Assembly (NCBI GenBank): GCA_964504335.1
Contig: CAZDET010000005.1
Span: forward strand, 1-64,000
Source: CAZDET01 sp964504335
GTDB lineage: Bacteria > Bacteroidota > Bacteroidia > Chitinophagales > Saprospiraceae
DNA length: 64,000 nt
Reading direction: 5' to 3'
The notes under the pieces are model-generated. The model saw only the letters and a program-made list of their open reading frames with translations, was not told the DNA's origin and did not search any database. A program made the position numbers and the translations under genes. Positions 54,774 through 63,700 of this stretch are shown here, one piece after another; within the stretch, counting starts at the first letter, position 1, and each line of letters starts with the position of its first letter.

Positions 54774-55111
54774 AAATGAATCATTTTGATTTGAGAAAAG
54801 CGAGCGGAAAGACCGCCGCCTGAAGGTATGGAGTGTAATGAGTGTTTGGCTTTTCATAAACTATCCCTCTTCTCCTGGCTTACCGGCCCCGTAAATGGGG
54901 AAGGACCAATTTTTCGTCTAGGGTACAACGACTAACCAACCCAATTCGCGGCGCATGTTAAAAAATTTTGTTCGCACCCGCTGCTATATCACGGTCATTT
55001 TGTGGGTGGAAACTTGAATTGGAGGGATAACTCGCTGCAATATTCAAAAAAAGCCCCGAACCTATACGATTCGGGGCCTTTCTGTTGCCAAACTAGATAA
55101 AACTTTTAAAT
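54774..55111. other. intergenic region upstream of the SusC gene
   Basis: 338 bases. Apart from the terminator at 55045-55080 I see no recognisable promoter box, RNA or small gene here. Confidence 0.4.
55045..55080 (-). terminator. rho-independent terminator of glucosaminidase-like gene
   Basis: GCCCCGAA (55053-55060) pairs with TTCGGGGC (55070-55077) and is followed on the minus strand by a run of T residues. It sits about 35 bases after the stop. Confidence 0.85.
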
Positions 55112-55864
55112 TCAGTCGAATTCCTGCAGTTCGAAGCGCTCCACAACCAACTGCAGCTGTTTGGCCAGATGGGGCGTCTCCCCGAAGCCCAATCGCTCCA
55201 ATCCGGCAGCCCAGGCCTGGTAATCGACCGGCCCCAATGAGCGCAATCGGGCAAACTCTCCGGTGGTGATGAAGTAGGAATGGTCGCGAAAACTCATCCA
55301 GGCGCTTTCGTACCCCCGCAGGCAGCGGCGGCTTTGATCGAATGTGGCTCCCTCCCAATCGGATGTGCAGGGCAGCACGAAGAAATTATTGCCCACCCGT
55401 ACGGCATCGGCGTTGCCGGCCTGGCTAAACAACAATCCACTAGCCAACACAATGCTCGCCGGAATGCCGAATTTTTGCTGTTCGCTCCGGGCTACTTTCG
55501 AAAAGCGATCGATGAAGTTTTGGATTACCCCTTCATCCAGGTTTTGCAATCCCTGTAGTAGGGGATATTGCCCTTCGCGAGATGTCCATTTTGGAAATAG
55601 GTCTAATTGATCTACTACGGTCGGTCGGTCCGACAAAGGGCCGGCATCCGTCAGGGTTTCCTTTGGACTAGAGGAATACTCAACTGGCGGTTCCCGCTGT
55701 GGTTGAACCTGTTTCTGCTCCGGCACTACCGGCTTACCAAAACGTACACTAAAGGATATCTCTTTCTGAATCAGCACCAGCAATACGAATGCTACGAGGC
55801 CGATCTTCAACCAATTTCGACGCGCAAACGGCCAGAATTGCGCCTGCATCTGTTGTACATTCAT
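55112..55864 (-). CDS. glucosaminidase-fold protein lacking the catalytic Glu
   Basis: This 250-residue protein has one transmembrane helix (about residues 18-36) and a C-terminal FlgJ/LytG-type glucosaminidase fold (about 105-245). In the Bacteroidota family the motif reads LLES with the catalytic Glu; here it is GLLFSQAGNADAVRVGNNFF, so Phe146 takes that position. The rest of the fold, including SDWEGATF, RRCLRGYESAWMSFRDHSYF and the C-terminal helices, is retained. It may bind peptidoglycan without cutting it. The gene ends in a strong terminator. Confidence 0.75.
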   Translation of the reverse strand: MNVQQMQAQFWPFARRNWLKIGLVAFVLLVLIQKEISFSVRFGKPVVPEQKQVQPQREPPVEYSSSPKETLTDAGPLSDRPTVVDQLDLFPKWTSREGQYPLLQGLQNLDEGVIQNFIDRFSKVARSEQQKFGIPASIVLASGLLFSQAGNADAVRVGNNFFVLPCTSDWEGATFDQSRRCLRGYESAWMSFRDHSYFITTGEFARLRSLGPVDYQAWAAGLERLGFGETPHLAKQLQLVVERFELQEFD

Positions 55865-56267
55865 TTCTGCAACCTGTTGTATATGGCCTCTAATTTACAA
55901 CAAAATGTTTTTAATAGCAAGCTTGAACAACAATTTGGAGGTTGACAACTCCTGCAACGGGACTGCTACTACGATCGCTAGAATTAGGAGCAAGACAGTG
56001 AAGCAGCTTAGCTCCAGAGTTGTTTTGGTCAGCGGTTTACTTGAACAGCTTGCCCTTCATTTCCTGTACTCAACTCATTTTAAATCAGTTGGGGCATTTT
56101 CAACCCATGGAGTGCTTCAATTCAGGTGCAGAAAAGCGATGGAAGTGTCTGGAAGAAATTGGTGGAAAGGGGCTAACTTCGCATACGCACGCGCGCGGCA
56201 GTCAGGTCCTCAATTACTGAGGACCTGACTTGGGGAGGCGGGGAGTCTGCCCGGTCACATCGAAACA
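55865..56267. other. intergenic region with perfect hairpin
   Basis: 403 bases with no credible gene. The region carries a perfect 12-bp hairpin (56201-56229) near its end. Plus-strand frames here look like chance: none has a recognised domain or a clean signal. Confidence 0.45.
56201..56229. repeat. perfect 12-bp inverted repeat
   Basis: GTCAGGTCCTCA, ATTAC, TGAGGACCTGAC: 12 paired bases with a 5-base loop. No T-run follows on either strand. It lies 38 bases after the stop of the minus-strand cystathionine synthase gene and might act as its terminator or mark a repeat. Confidence 0.5.
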
Positions 56268-57413
56268 TCAAACATGCCGCAGCGCCTGCTCCAGATCCTC
56301 GATCAAATCCTCGACGTCTTCAACGCCCACACTAAGTCGAACGAGGCTGTCAATCAGGCCCACCTTGTAGCGTTCTTCTTTTGGAATGGAGGCGTGGGTC
56401 ATACTCGCCGGATGGCCAATCAGACTTTCTACGCCGCCCAGGCTTTCGGCTAGTGTAAATACGTGGGTATTGCTAAGCACCTTTACAGCCAGGTCAAAGT
56501 CATCCTCTTGCAAATCGAAGCTTAACATACCGCCAAAATCAGCCATCTGTTGCTTCGCCAGTTCGTGCTGCGGATGTTCTTTTAATCCCGGATAAAAGAC
56601 ATTGCGCACTTTCGGATGTGCCTGGAGGTATTTGGCAATTTTCTTGGCATTCTTACAACTGCGCTCCATCCGTAGATGCAAGGTTTTGATGCCACGCAGC
56701 ACCAAGAAGCAATCCTGCGGCCCGGGTACGGCCCCAACGGCATTTTGCAAGAAGTACAATTGGTCGGCCATTTCCTGATCGCGCAGCACCACAGCTCCCA
56801 TAATCACGTCGCTGTGGCCACCCAAGTATTTAGTGACCGAATGCATGACCAGATCGGCTCCCATCTCCAGCGGCTGCTGCAGGTAGGGACTGGCGAACGT
56901 ATTATCGACACAACTCCGTATTCCATGCTCTTTCGCCAGCTGGGTGAGGGCTTGGATGTCTACCAAACGAAGCATTGGGTTGGTCGGCGTTTCGATCCAG
57001 AGCAGGCGGGTTTTGTCGTTCATGACCTCTCGGACATGCTCAATATCCCGCATATCAACAAAGTGGGCTTTCACGCCGTACTGCTCGTACACTTTGGTCA
57101 GCAATCGGTACGAACCGCCATACAAATCGTTGGAGGCAATCACTTCCGTGCCGGGGCCCAGGGTGCGGATGATCGCGTCCATAGCCGACAGTCCGCTGCC
57201 GAAACAAACGCCATATTCGCCGTTTTCCAAGGCGGCAAGATTGCGCTGCAACGCGTCGCGGGTGGGATTCTGCGTACGCGCGTACTCGTAGCCCTGGTGA
57301 TCTCCCGGCGACCGCTGGGCATAGGTCGAAACCTGATAAATCGGCGTCATCACAGCACCGGTCTGCTTATCGGGATGGAGCCCGCCGTGGATGCAGGTAG
57401 TTGCAAATTTCAT
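56268..57413 (-). CDS. cystathionine gamma-synthase / lyase-type PLP enzyme
   Basis: This 381-residue enzyme of the Cys/Met metabolism PLP family has the PLP lysine in HSVTKYLGGHSDVIMGAV near residue 200, GSGLSAMDAIIRTLGPGTEV near 75, and the C-terminal HPASMTHASIPKEERYKVGL. It may act as cystathionine gamma-synthase, gamma-lyase or beta-lyase. The family is not separable by eye, so a gene symbol is not assigned. It is transcribed towards the glucosaminidase-like gene. Confidence 0.9.
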   Translation of the reverse strand: MKFATTCIHGGLHPDKQTGAVMTPIYQVSTYAQRSPGDHQGYEYARTQNPTRDALQRNLAALENGEYGVCFGSGLSAMDAIIRTLGPGTEVIASNDLYGGSYRLLTKVYEQYGVKAHFVDMRDIEHVREVMNDKTRLLWIETPTNPMLRLVDIQALTQLAKEHGIRSCVDNTFASPYLQQPLEMGADLVMHSVTKYLGGHSDVIMGAVVLRDQEMADQLYFLQNAVGAVPGPQDCFLVLRGIKTLHLRMERSCKNAKKIAKYLQAHPKVRNVFYPGLKEHPQHELAKQQMADFGGMLSFDLQEDDFDLAVKVLSNTHVFTLAESLGGVESLIGHPASMTHASIPKEERYKVGLIDSLVRLSVGVEDVEDLIEDLEQALRHV

Positions 57414-57482
57414 GAGAGCATTTTTATATGGGTAAAGGTACGGGTAAGCATATAGCTTAGGTAACGTTTTTCTCCCGCTCCA

Positions 57483-58445
57483 CTACTTCCGTTCCATCAC
57501 CCGCTTAGCGGCATTGTATACATCATCGATACTCAGGCCGTACTTCTTAAGCAAATCGGCAGCGGGACCACTCTCCCCGAAAGTATCATTTACGGCCACG
57601 TACTCCTGCGGGGTCGGCTGGTTGCGCGACAGGACGTGGGCGACGGCGTCGCCGAGGCCACCGTGGCGGTTGTGCTCCTCCGCTGTAACAACGCAGCCGG
57701 TTTTCACAGCCGATGCGATGATGGCTGCCTCGTCGAGCGGCTTGATGGTGTGGATATTGATCAGATCGACCGTAATACCCTCACTCTCAAGCTTACGTGC
57801 CGCTTCCACCGCGTGCCAAACCAGATGACCGGTTGCGATGATCGTTACATCCTCTCCGTTGTTGAGCTTCAATGCCTTTCCTATCTCAAAGGGCTGATCT
57901 TCAGGAATGAAAATCGGCCAGCCCGGGCGGCCGAAGCGCAAATAAACCGGACCGTCGTGCTCAGCAATGGCCTTAGTAGCGGCCTTGGTCTGGTTGTAAT
58001 CGCAGGGGTTGATGACGGTCATGCCCGGCAGCATACGCATCATACCCAGGTCTTCGAGAATCTGGTGAGTCGCACCGTCTTCGCCAAGCGTCAATCCCGC
58101 ATGGCTGGCGCAGAGTTTCACGTTTTTGTGCGAATAAGCGACCGATTGGCGAATCTGATCGTAAACCCGCCCCGTGGAAAAGTTGGCAAACGTAGTAGTG
58201 TACGGAATTTTGCCCCCGGTTGCCAATCCGGATGCAATACCCACCATATTGGCTTCCGCAATCCCGCACTGGAAGTAGCGTTCGGGAAAATCCTTGATAA
58301 AATTGGCGATTTTGAGGGAAGCCGCCAGGTCGGCTGTCAATACGACTACCTGGTCATTTTCCTGACCCAACTCGTAGATCCCGGCACCGAAGCCGTCGCG
58401 GGTAGCCTTTTTGCCGGTGGCCTGCAATTTATCTAAAGAAAGCAT
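57483..58445 (-). CDS. transketolase C-terminal subunit
   Basis: This 320-residue protein is the pyrimidine-binding and C-terminal half of a split transketolase, starting MLSLDKLQATGKKATRDGFG and containing FFPERYFQCGIAEANMVGIA-like text (FPERYFQCGIAEANMVGIAS) and the C-terminal GCVVTAEEHNRHGGLGDAVA. It forms one active enzyme with the N-terminal subunit upstream, for the pentose phosphate pathway. The spacing to the N-terminal gene is 92 bases. Confidence 0.92.
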   Translation of the reverse strand: MLSLDKLQATGKKATRDGFGAGIYELGQENDQVVVLTADLAASLKIANFIKDFPERYFQCGIAEANMVGIASGLATGGKIPYTTTFANFSTGRVYDQIRQSVAYSHKNVKLCASHAGLTLGEDGATHQILEDLGMMRMLPGMTVINPCDYNQTKAATKAIAEHDGPVYLRFGRPGWPIFIPEDQPFEIGKALKLNNGEDVTIIATGHLVWHAVEAARKLESEGITVDLINIHTIKPLDEAAIIASAVKTGCVVTAEEHNRHGGLGDAVAHVLSRNQPTPQEYVAVNDTFGESGPAADLLKKYGLSIDDVYNAAKRVMERK

Positions 58446-58537
58446 GATTGTTCTTTTTTAGGATGGGTTAAAGCAAAACCCAAGGTTTTGCAAGTGCAGC
58501 GTGCAGCTTGCGGTTACGCCAAGCCTTTCAGGCTCGA

Positions 58538-59395
58538 CTAAATTCCGGGAGCCGCAAAATCGCCCAGTGTTTCCTCCAATTGGTCCAGTGCCTTCTTGGC
58601 CAGTTCTTCGTTGGGAGCCTTTCCGTGCCAATTGTGGTCATTTTCCATGTAGTCGACCCCTTTGCCCATGATCGTTTCCATAACGATGAAGACGGGCTTG
58701 CCCTTACCGCGCTTGGCCTTGGCGGCTTCGATGACCCGGAGAATGTCCTCCATGTCATGTCCTTGCATATCCATTACTTCCCAACCAAATGTGCGGTATT
58801 TGGCCCCAATATCTCCAATATCCATCACCTCTTCGATGGGGCCGTCGATCTGCTGGCCGTTGCGGTCGATGATCACGATGAGGTTATCCACTTTGTGGTG
58901 CGCGGCAAACATTGCAGCTTCCCAGACCTGGCCTTCTTCGTGCTCCCCGTCGCCCGTCAGGCAGAAGACGGTTTTATCGTCGCCGTTAAGCCGCTTGGTG
59001 AGTGCCATCCCAATAGCCACGCTGACACCCTGACCCAGTGAGCCCGAAGCGACCCGCACCCCGGGCAGGTGTTCGTGGGTAGCGGGGTGCCCCTGTAGCC
59101 GCGAATCGATGGCCCGAAAGGTCGCCAGCTCGTCGATGGGAAAGTAACCCGAGCGGGCCAATACACTGTACCAAACCGGAGAAATATGCCCGTTCGAGAG
59201 GAAGAACACGTCCTCTCCCCTCGCATCCATATTGAAGGATGGATCGTGATCCATGATTTCGAAGTAAAGCGCCGTAAATAGATCGGCGCAGCCGAGAGAT
59301 CCCCCCGGATGCCCGGATTGGGCCAGATGAGTTTGTCGAATAATATCGCGTCGGACCTGACTCGCCGTCCGTTCTAATTGCTGGATATCTGCCAT
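58538..59395 (-). CDS. transketolase N-terminal subunit
   Basis: This 285-residue protein is the thiamine-diphosphate-binding half of a split transketolase. It contains QTHLAQSGHPGGSLGCADLF, GSLGQGVSVAIGMAL and the TPP motif CLTGDGEHEEGQVWEAAMFA (GDG-x-N-like). With the downstream gene it makes the complete enzyme. Many bacteria and archaea use this split form; the fused form is the alternative in most other bacteria. Confidence 0.93.
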   Translation of the reverse strand: MADIQQLERTASQVRRDIIRQTHLAQSGHPGGSLGCADLFTALYFEIMDHDPSFNMDARGEDVFFLSNGHISPVWYSVLARSGYFPIDELATFRAIDSRLQGHPATHEHLPGVRVASGSLGQGVSVAIGMALTKRLNGDDKTVFCLTGDGEHEEGQVWEAAMFAAHHKVDNLIVIIDRNGQQIDGPIEEVMDIGDIGAKYRTFGWEVMDMQGHDMEDILRVIEAAKAKRGKGKPVFIVMETIMGKGVDYMENDHNWHGKAPNEELAKKALDQLEETLGDFAAPGI

Positions 59396-59490
59396 GTGGC
59401 TAAATGAGTTTGTGTGTGAATCCTGTAGGCTATATGCTCACCGGAGCGGTTTGGGCGTATCCGACACTGCTCCGCGTCAAGTATAATTAA

Positions 59491-59525
59491 AAAGGGCAGC
59501 CTGATGTTTGATCAAGCTGCCCTCC
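59491..59525 (-). terminator. rho-independent terminator of the HU gene
   Basis: GGGCAGC (59494-59500) pairs with GCTGCCC (59516-59522) around a TTGAT-type loop, followed on the minus strand by TTTTTA. It lies about 30 bases after the HU stop. Confidence 0.85.
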
Positions 59526-59554
59526 TTTATGGCATAGATTAGGATAGTTATCGC

Positions 59555-59827
59555 TTAATTGACAGCTTCCGCCAATTTCTTTCCAGGCTTGAATTTTACC
59601 ACATTCTTGGCTTCAATCTGGATGGTTTCACCGGTTTGCGGGTTCCGGCCCTGGCGAGCTTCCCGGCGGCTGAGGGAAAAAGTACCAAATCCAACTAAAG
59701 TAACTGAATCATCGTTCTTGAGTGCGTGGGTGATGCTATCGAGAACGGCATTGAGAGCCTGTTCGGCTTGGCCCTTAGTAACGCCAGCGTGATCTGTGAT
59801 CTTCTGAACGAGATCTCCTTTATTCAT
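59555..59827 (-). CDS. HU-family DNA-binding protein
   Basis: This 90-residue nucleoid protein starts MNKGDLVQKITDHAGVTKGQ and contains the DNA-binding arm GRNPQTGETIQIEAKNVVKF, with the conserved RNPxTG turn. It bends and compacts DNA. It has its own promoter and terminator. It is HU rather than IHF by the absence of a long C-terminal extension and a single copy, but the subtype is not certain. Confidence 0.95.
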   Translation of the reverse strand: MNKGDLVQKITDHAGVTKGQAEQALNAVLDSITHALKNDDSVTLVGFGTFSLSRREARQGRNPQTGETIQIEAKNVVKFKPGKKLAEAVN

Positions 59828-59858
59828 AGTTAAAGGTTTTGTTATGAATTTTGTGCAA

Positions 59859-59888
59859 CAAAGTTAAACTTAGGTTTAGATTGTGCAA
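59859..59888 (-). promoter_or_regulatory. Bacteroidota-type promoter of HU
   Basis: On the minus strand TTG (59886-59888), a 19-base spacer and TAACTTTG (59859-59866) fit the -33/-7 consensus exactly. The -7 box is 31 bases from the HU ATG. It is the clearest promoter in the window. Confidence 0.75.
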
Positions 59889-60007
59889 GCACAAAGCCTT
59901 ATGTTCTGTACAATAGTACTGTATTTTCGTACTTTTTAACGGAAATTTGAGCGGTATTTTTGCACGTTTCCCTCTGAAAGGGTCGTTCAAATCGAAAATT
60001 CGAAGGA

Positions 60008-60208
60008 ATGAAAAACATAAATATTTATTCAATATGTGTCTCGCTTGCCTTATTTTCCTGCCTTTCCCTGATGGATTGCAGCCGAAAATCCGGATGCCCG
60101 GCACAGGAAACTACAAAAGTGAAATTGAATCGAAAAGGCATGCCTAAAAAAAAGGCAAGCTCCAATTTATTCGATAAGAAAATGCGAAAAAAAATTAAAA
60201 AGGGCTAG
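60008..60208 (+). CDS. small basic lipoprotein
   Basis: This 66-residue protein starts with a lipoprotein signal (MKNINIYSICVSLALFSCLS, and LMDC at Cys24). The mature part is strongly basic: SRKSGCPAQET, then KLNRKGMPKKKASSNLFDKK and MRKKIKKG. Similar small Cys-lipidated proteins with a SNLF...KKMRKK tail seem to recur in Saprospiria. A TATTTTTG -7-like box lies 46 bases upstream (59955-59962). Function unknown. Confidence 0.55.
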   Translation: MKNINIYSICVSLALFSCLSLMDCSRKSGCPAQETTKVKLNRKGMPKKKASSNLFDKKMRKKIKKG

Positions 60209-60260
60209 AGTCAATAAATCGTGTAGATAGTTTAAACGACTGCAATGTATGGCCACCCGG

Positions 60261-60452
60261 TATTTTTGCCACGAGGGGTACTTGCGACCCGAAAGTCGCA
60301 AAACCGGAACTGTCAAATCAGTTGGCACACGACGTAATCAGTAATTCCATCCGGTTATAATTTAACGTACGGTAGGAGTATAAATGGCTGAAAGCCATCA
60401 GTGAATAGACAAAAGTTTAGGCGTTTAGTACAAGGCAGCTAGCTGCCTTTTT
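60261..60452 (+). ncRNA. candidate structured small RNA, about 180 nt
   Basis: TATTTTTG (60261-60268) fits a -7 box. Then come a perfect hairpin TTGCGAC/GTCGCAA (60282-60301), an arm AACCGGA/TCCGGTT (60302-60308 with 60350-60356) enclosing AACTG/CAGTT (60308-60323), a perfect hairpin ATGGCT/AGCCAT (60384-60398), and a terminator AAGGCAG/CTGCCTT plus T-run (60432-60452). No known RNA family is recognised. Three copies of ATCAGT fall between the stems. It could instead be the 3' tail of the lipoprotein mRNA; the -7 box and several separate stems favour an independent RNA. Confidence 0.4.
60432..60452 (+). terminator. terminator of candidate small RNA
   Basis: AAGGCAGCTAGCTGCCTT is a perfect palindrome followed by TTT, an ordinary rho-independent terminator shape. 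From here to 60748 there is no credible gene, but a CGTTTAAACG-like word (near 60472-60497) recalls the ends of the element at 48382. Confidence 0.8.
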
Positions 60453-60748
60453 ATGGACAAATGCTACTGCATTAAACGTTTCAATGCTTAAACACCTATC
60501 ACGCAAGTCATTCCTGAGATTAATTTATTTTTTGTTTGCCATTTTTCTTCTATTTGCTCGACACCAAATGAACTGGTGGATTTTTTCTGCCTGCCCTGCA
60601 AGCTCTCCGTACGCCATTCCAAATGATGTTTTCCTAACGGAAATTCCTCGAAATTTTCTCGCTCGATCGTAGAATTTTGCGGCTATTTCTTACCTTTTGG
60701 GCCTGACCACAATACTCGACACCTCCTTTTTACCAACCACGTATCTCC

Positions 60749-63700
60749 ATGCTGCTCAAAAGCAACATCAACCCAATGCTCTGGATGCTGCTGCTCCTCA
60801 GCACCTTGTCTTGTGAACCTTCTCAGACGGCACTGCCAGAACGCGGCCACGCTCCGTGGGTGTTTCGCTCGGTGCTCGATGGGCAGCCCCGCATGCTTAC
60901 CGTTGCCCTGCACGATGATCTTTGGCTCGCCTACAGTGCCCAAACCGGTGCCCTCTACAAGGCCTGGCGCGGCGGCGTCGAACTCGACGGGGCCGTCTAC
61001 ACGACGGCGCACGGCCCGCAACCCACGAGTTTCGGTAAGGGCTGGCTAAAAAACGCCTACGAGAACCCCTGGCGGCTCGAAATCGGCGATCAACAACTGA
61101 AACCAACAATACAATACCGCGGGCATGTCTTCCGCGACGGGCAGGTTTTCATCAATACCGAACTGGCCTTCGAAAACGGAGAAATGATCACCGTGAGCGA
61201 GCGGCCCGAATTCGCGGGCAGCGACGATCAGCAGACCGGGCTGGAGCGCACCTTCTTCGTCGATCCGCAACCCCGCGAAGGCACCCTGCTCTTTCTGGCT
61301 TCCGCCCAGAGCCTCCCCTACGACGGCAGCCTCCAAACCAATGGAGAGTGGGTCACTGAACGCCGGAAAGCGTTCAACCACAACAACATCCGCAGCGTGA
61401 ACCTGGACGGGCACCTGCGCCTTCATCCTTCGGAGCCGACGGTTTTGAAAACGACATTTGTCAAATACCCACTGCTCCCTCAGGAATCTGCAGATGAAGC
61501 GACCGCCCAATTGGTTTCGGCCCGCCCTCTCGGGGCTCGGCTCATCGAGCGTAGCGGCTGCAAGACCTGCCACAATCAGATCGTATCTACGATCGGCCCG
61601 GCCTATGTGGACGTAGCCGAACGCTACCGCAATACCGAAGACAACGTGGCCATGCTGGTCGGTAAAGTCGTGAATGGCGGGGCCGGCAACTGGGGCGAAG
61701 CAGCGATGACCCCACACGATCACCTGCCCGAATCAAATATCCGGACCATGGTGGAATACATCATGGATCTGGACGCTGGGAGTGAATCCGCGATGGCGAG
61801 TATGGCCAGTACGGTATCTAGCTCAAGTGGAGAAAACGCCCTGCCCCCAGTGGCAGATATCGAAGCGGCTGGCTTTCAGCGAGGTGCCGTCGTGGAAGTC
61901 TTCCAACGAGAGGAAGCCCCGCAGCGGCTCGATGACTTCAACTGGGAACGCAGCCCGGATTTCGCGGGTATTATCCCGGAAATTGATATCAGTGGAGGCG
62001 ATTTTGGCGATCTGACTGACAACTTCGGCCTGCAAATCACCGGTTACCTACGGATTCCCGCTACCAATAATTATCTCTTCCGACTAACCAGCGACGACGG
62101 CTCCAGGCTATTCATCAACGGCGACGAAATCCTAACCAACGACGGCCTCCACGGCGCCATCCCCGTCGATGCCGAAATCGAACTGCAGGAAGGCTACCAT
62201 CCCTTCCGAATCGATTACTTCGAATCGGCCGGCGGACAGAGCCTGCGCTTCCAGTGGCGATCATTCAGCAACCCCGAATGGACGGTCGTACCTACCAGTG
62301 CCATCTTTCACCGCCGGACGGAGGCACCTCCCATGGACGGAAGCGCTCCCCTGGGCGGCTCCACCAAATTGGCCGGCGACGGCAGCCCGGTTGCGGGCGT
62401 ACACCCGAGCTTTACCCTGAGCCAGGCTCGGCCCGATGGATTCTCGCCGAAGGTAGGTGGTATGGATTTCCTCAGCGACGGCCGCATGGTCATCAGCACC
62501 TGGGATGCAGAGGGTGCTGTGTACGTACTCGACGGTGTTCAAACGGGGGACCCCAGCCAAATTACCTACGAAAAAATTGCCACCGGACTCGCCGAGCCAC
62601 TCGGCCTCAAGGTCGTAGAGGATACGATTTACGTGCTCCAGAAACAGGAACTGACCAAGTTGATCGACCACGATGAGGACGGCATCATCGACGAGTACCG
62701 TACCCTCAGCAATAACTGGCTGGTGTCGGCCAATTTCCACGAGTTTGCCTTTGGTCTGGCCTACGCTTCGCCCTATTTCTACTGCACGCTCGCCATCGGC
62801 ATCCTGCCCGGCGGAGCCAGCGCCCCCAACCAACCCAAAGACCGGGGTAAGGTACTCCGCGTCCACGAGGCAACTGGTGAGACTCGCTTTGTGGCCAATG
62901 GCCTGCGCACTCCCAACGGCATTGGTTTTGGCGTCGACGAAGAGCTTTTTGTGGCCGATAACCAGGGCGATTGGCTCCCGAGTTCAAAAATCTTGCACGT
63001 TTCGGAAGGGGCCTTTTTCAATTCCTTTGCCGTCGATTCGGCTGCCAACTCCCGCAAAACCGTTAAAAAACCGGCCGTCTGGTTGCCCCAAGACGAGATT
63101 GGCAACAGCCCTACCACACCCCTCGCAATTGAGGTAGGACCTTACGCAGGCCAAATGATCCACGGGGAAGTGACGCATGGCGGCGTTAAGCGCGTCTTCA
63201 TGGAAACGGTGGAAGGCAACTATCAGGGAGCGGTATTCCGCTTCATCCAGGGACTGGAAGCCGGCGTCAATCGCATGGTCTGGGGGCCGGATAGCGCCCT
63301 TTACGTGGGTGGGATCGGCTCCACCGGCAACTGGCAACACACCGGCAAACTTTGGTACGGCCTACAGCGCCTGGCCTACAACGGCCAGCCCACCTTCGAA
63401 ATGCTGGCCGTACGCGCCAAAAGCGATGGCGTCGAAATCGAATTCACCGAACCCCTCGCCGACGGCCTTGGCGGCGACCCAACCGAATACGACATCCAGC
63501 AGTGGAGATACGAACCGACTCCCAACTACGGTGGCCCCAAGCTGGATCAGGAGCGGCTCAGCGTAGCGGGCGTCCACCTCAGCGAGGATCGTAAACGCCT
63601 CTTCCTCGAACTGCCCGATATGAAAGCAAACCGTGTAGTGTACGTACACCTGCCCAGCTACTGGACCAGCTCCGCCAATCGGGAAATCTGGTCGACGGAA

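Noticed and set aside
55607..55945. 112-codon plus-strand frame over the glucosaminidase start
   Set aside because: Antisense to a real gene; compositionally odd and without a domain.
60484..60672. 62-codon plus-strand frame before the cytochrome gene
   Set aside because: One hydrophobic stretch but no family, promoter or conserved tail; likely chance in an AT-rich spacer.
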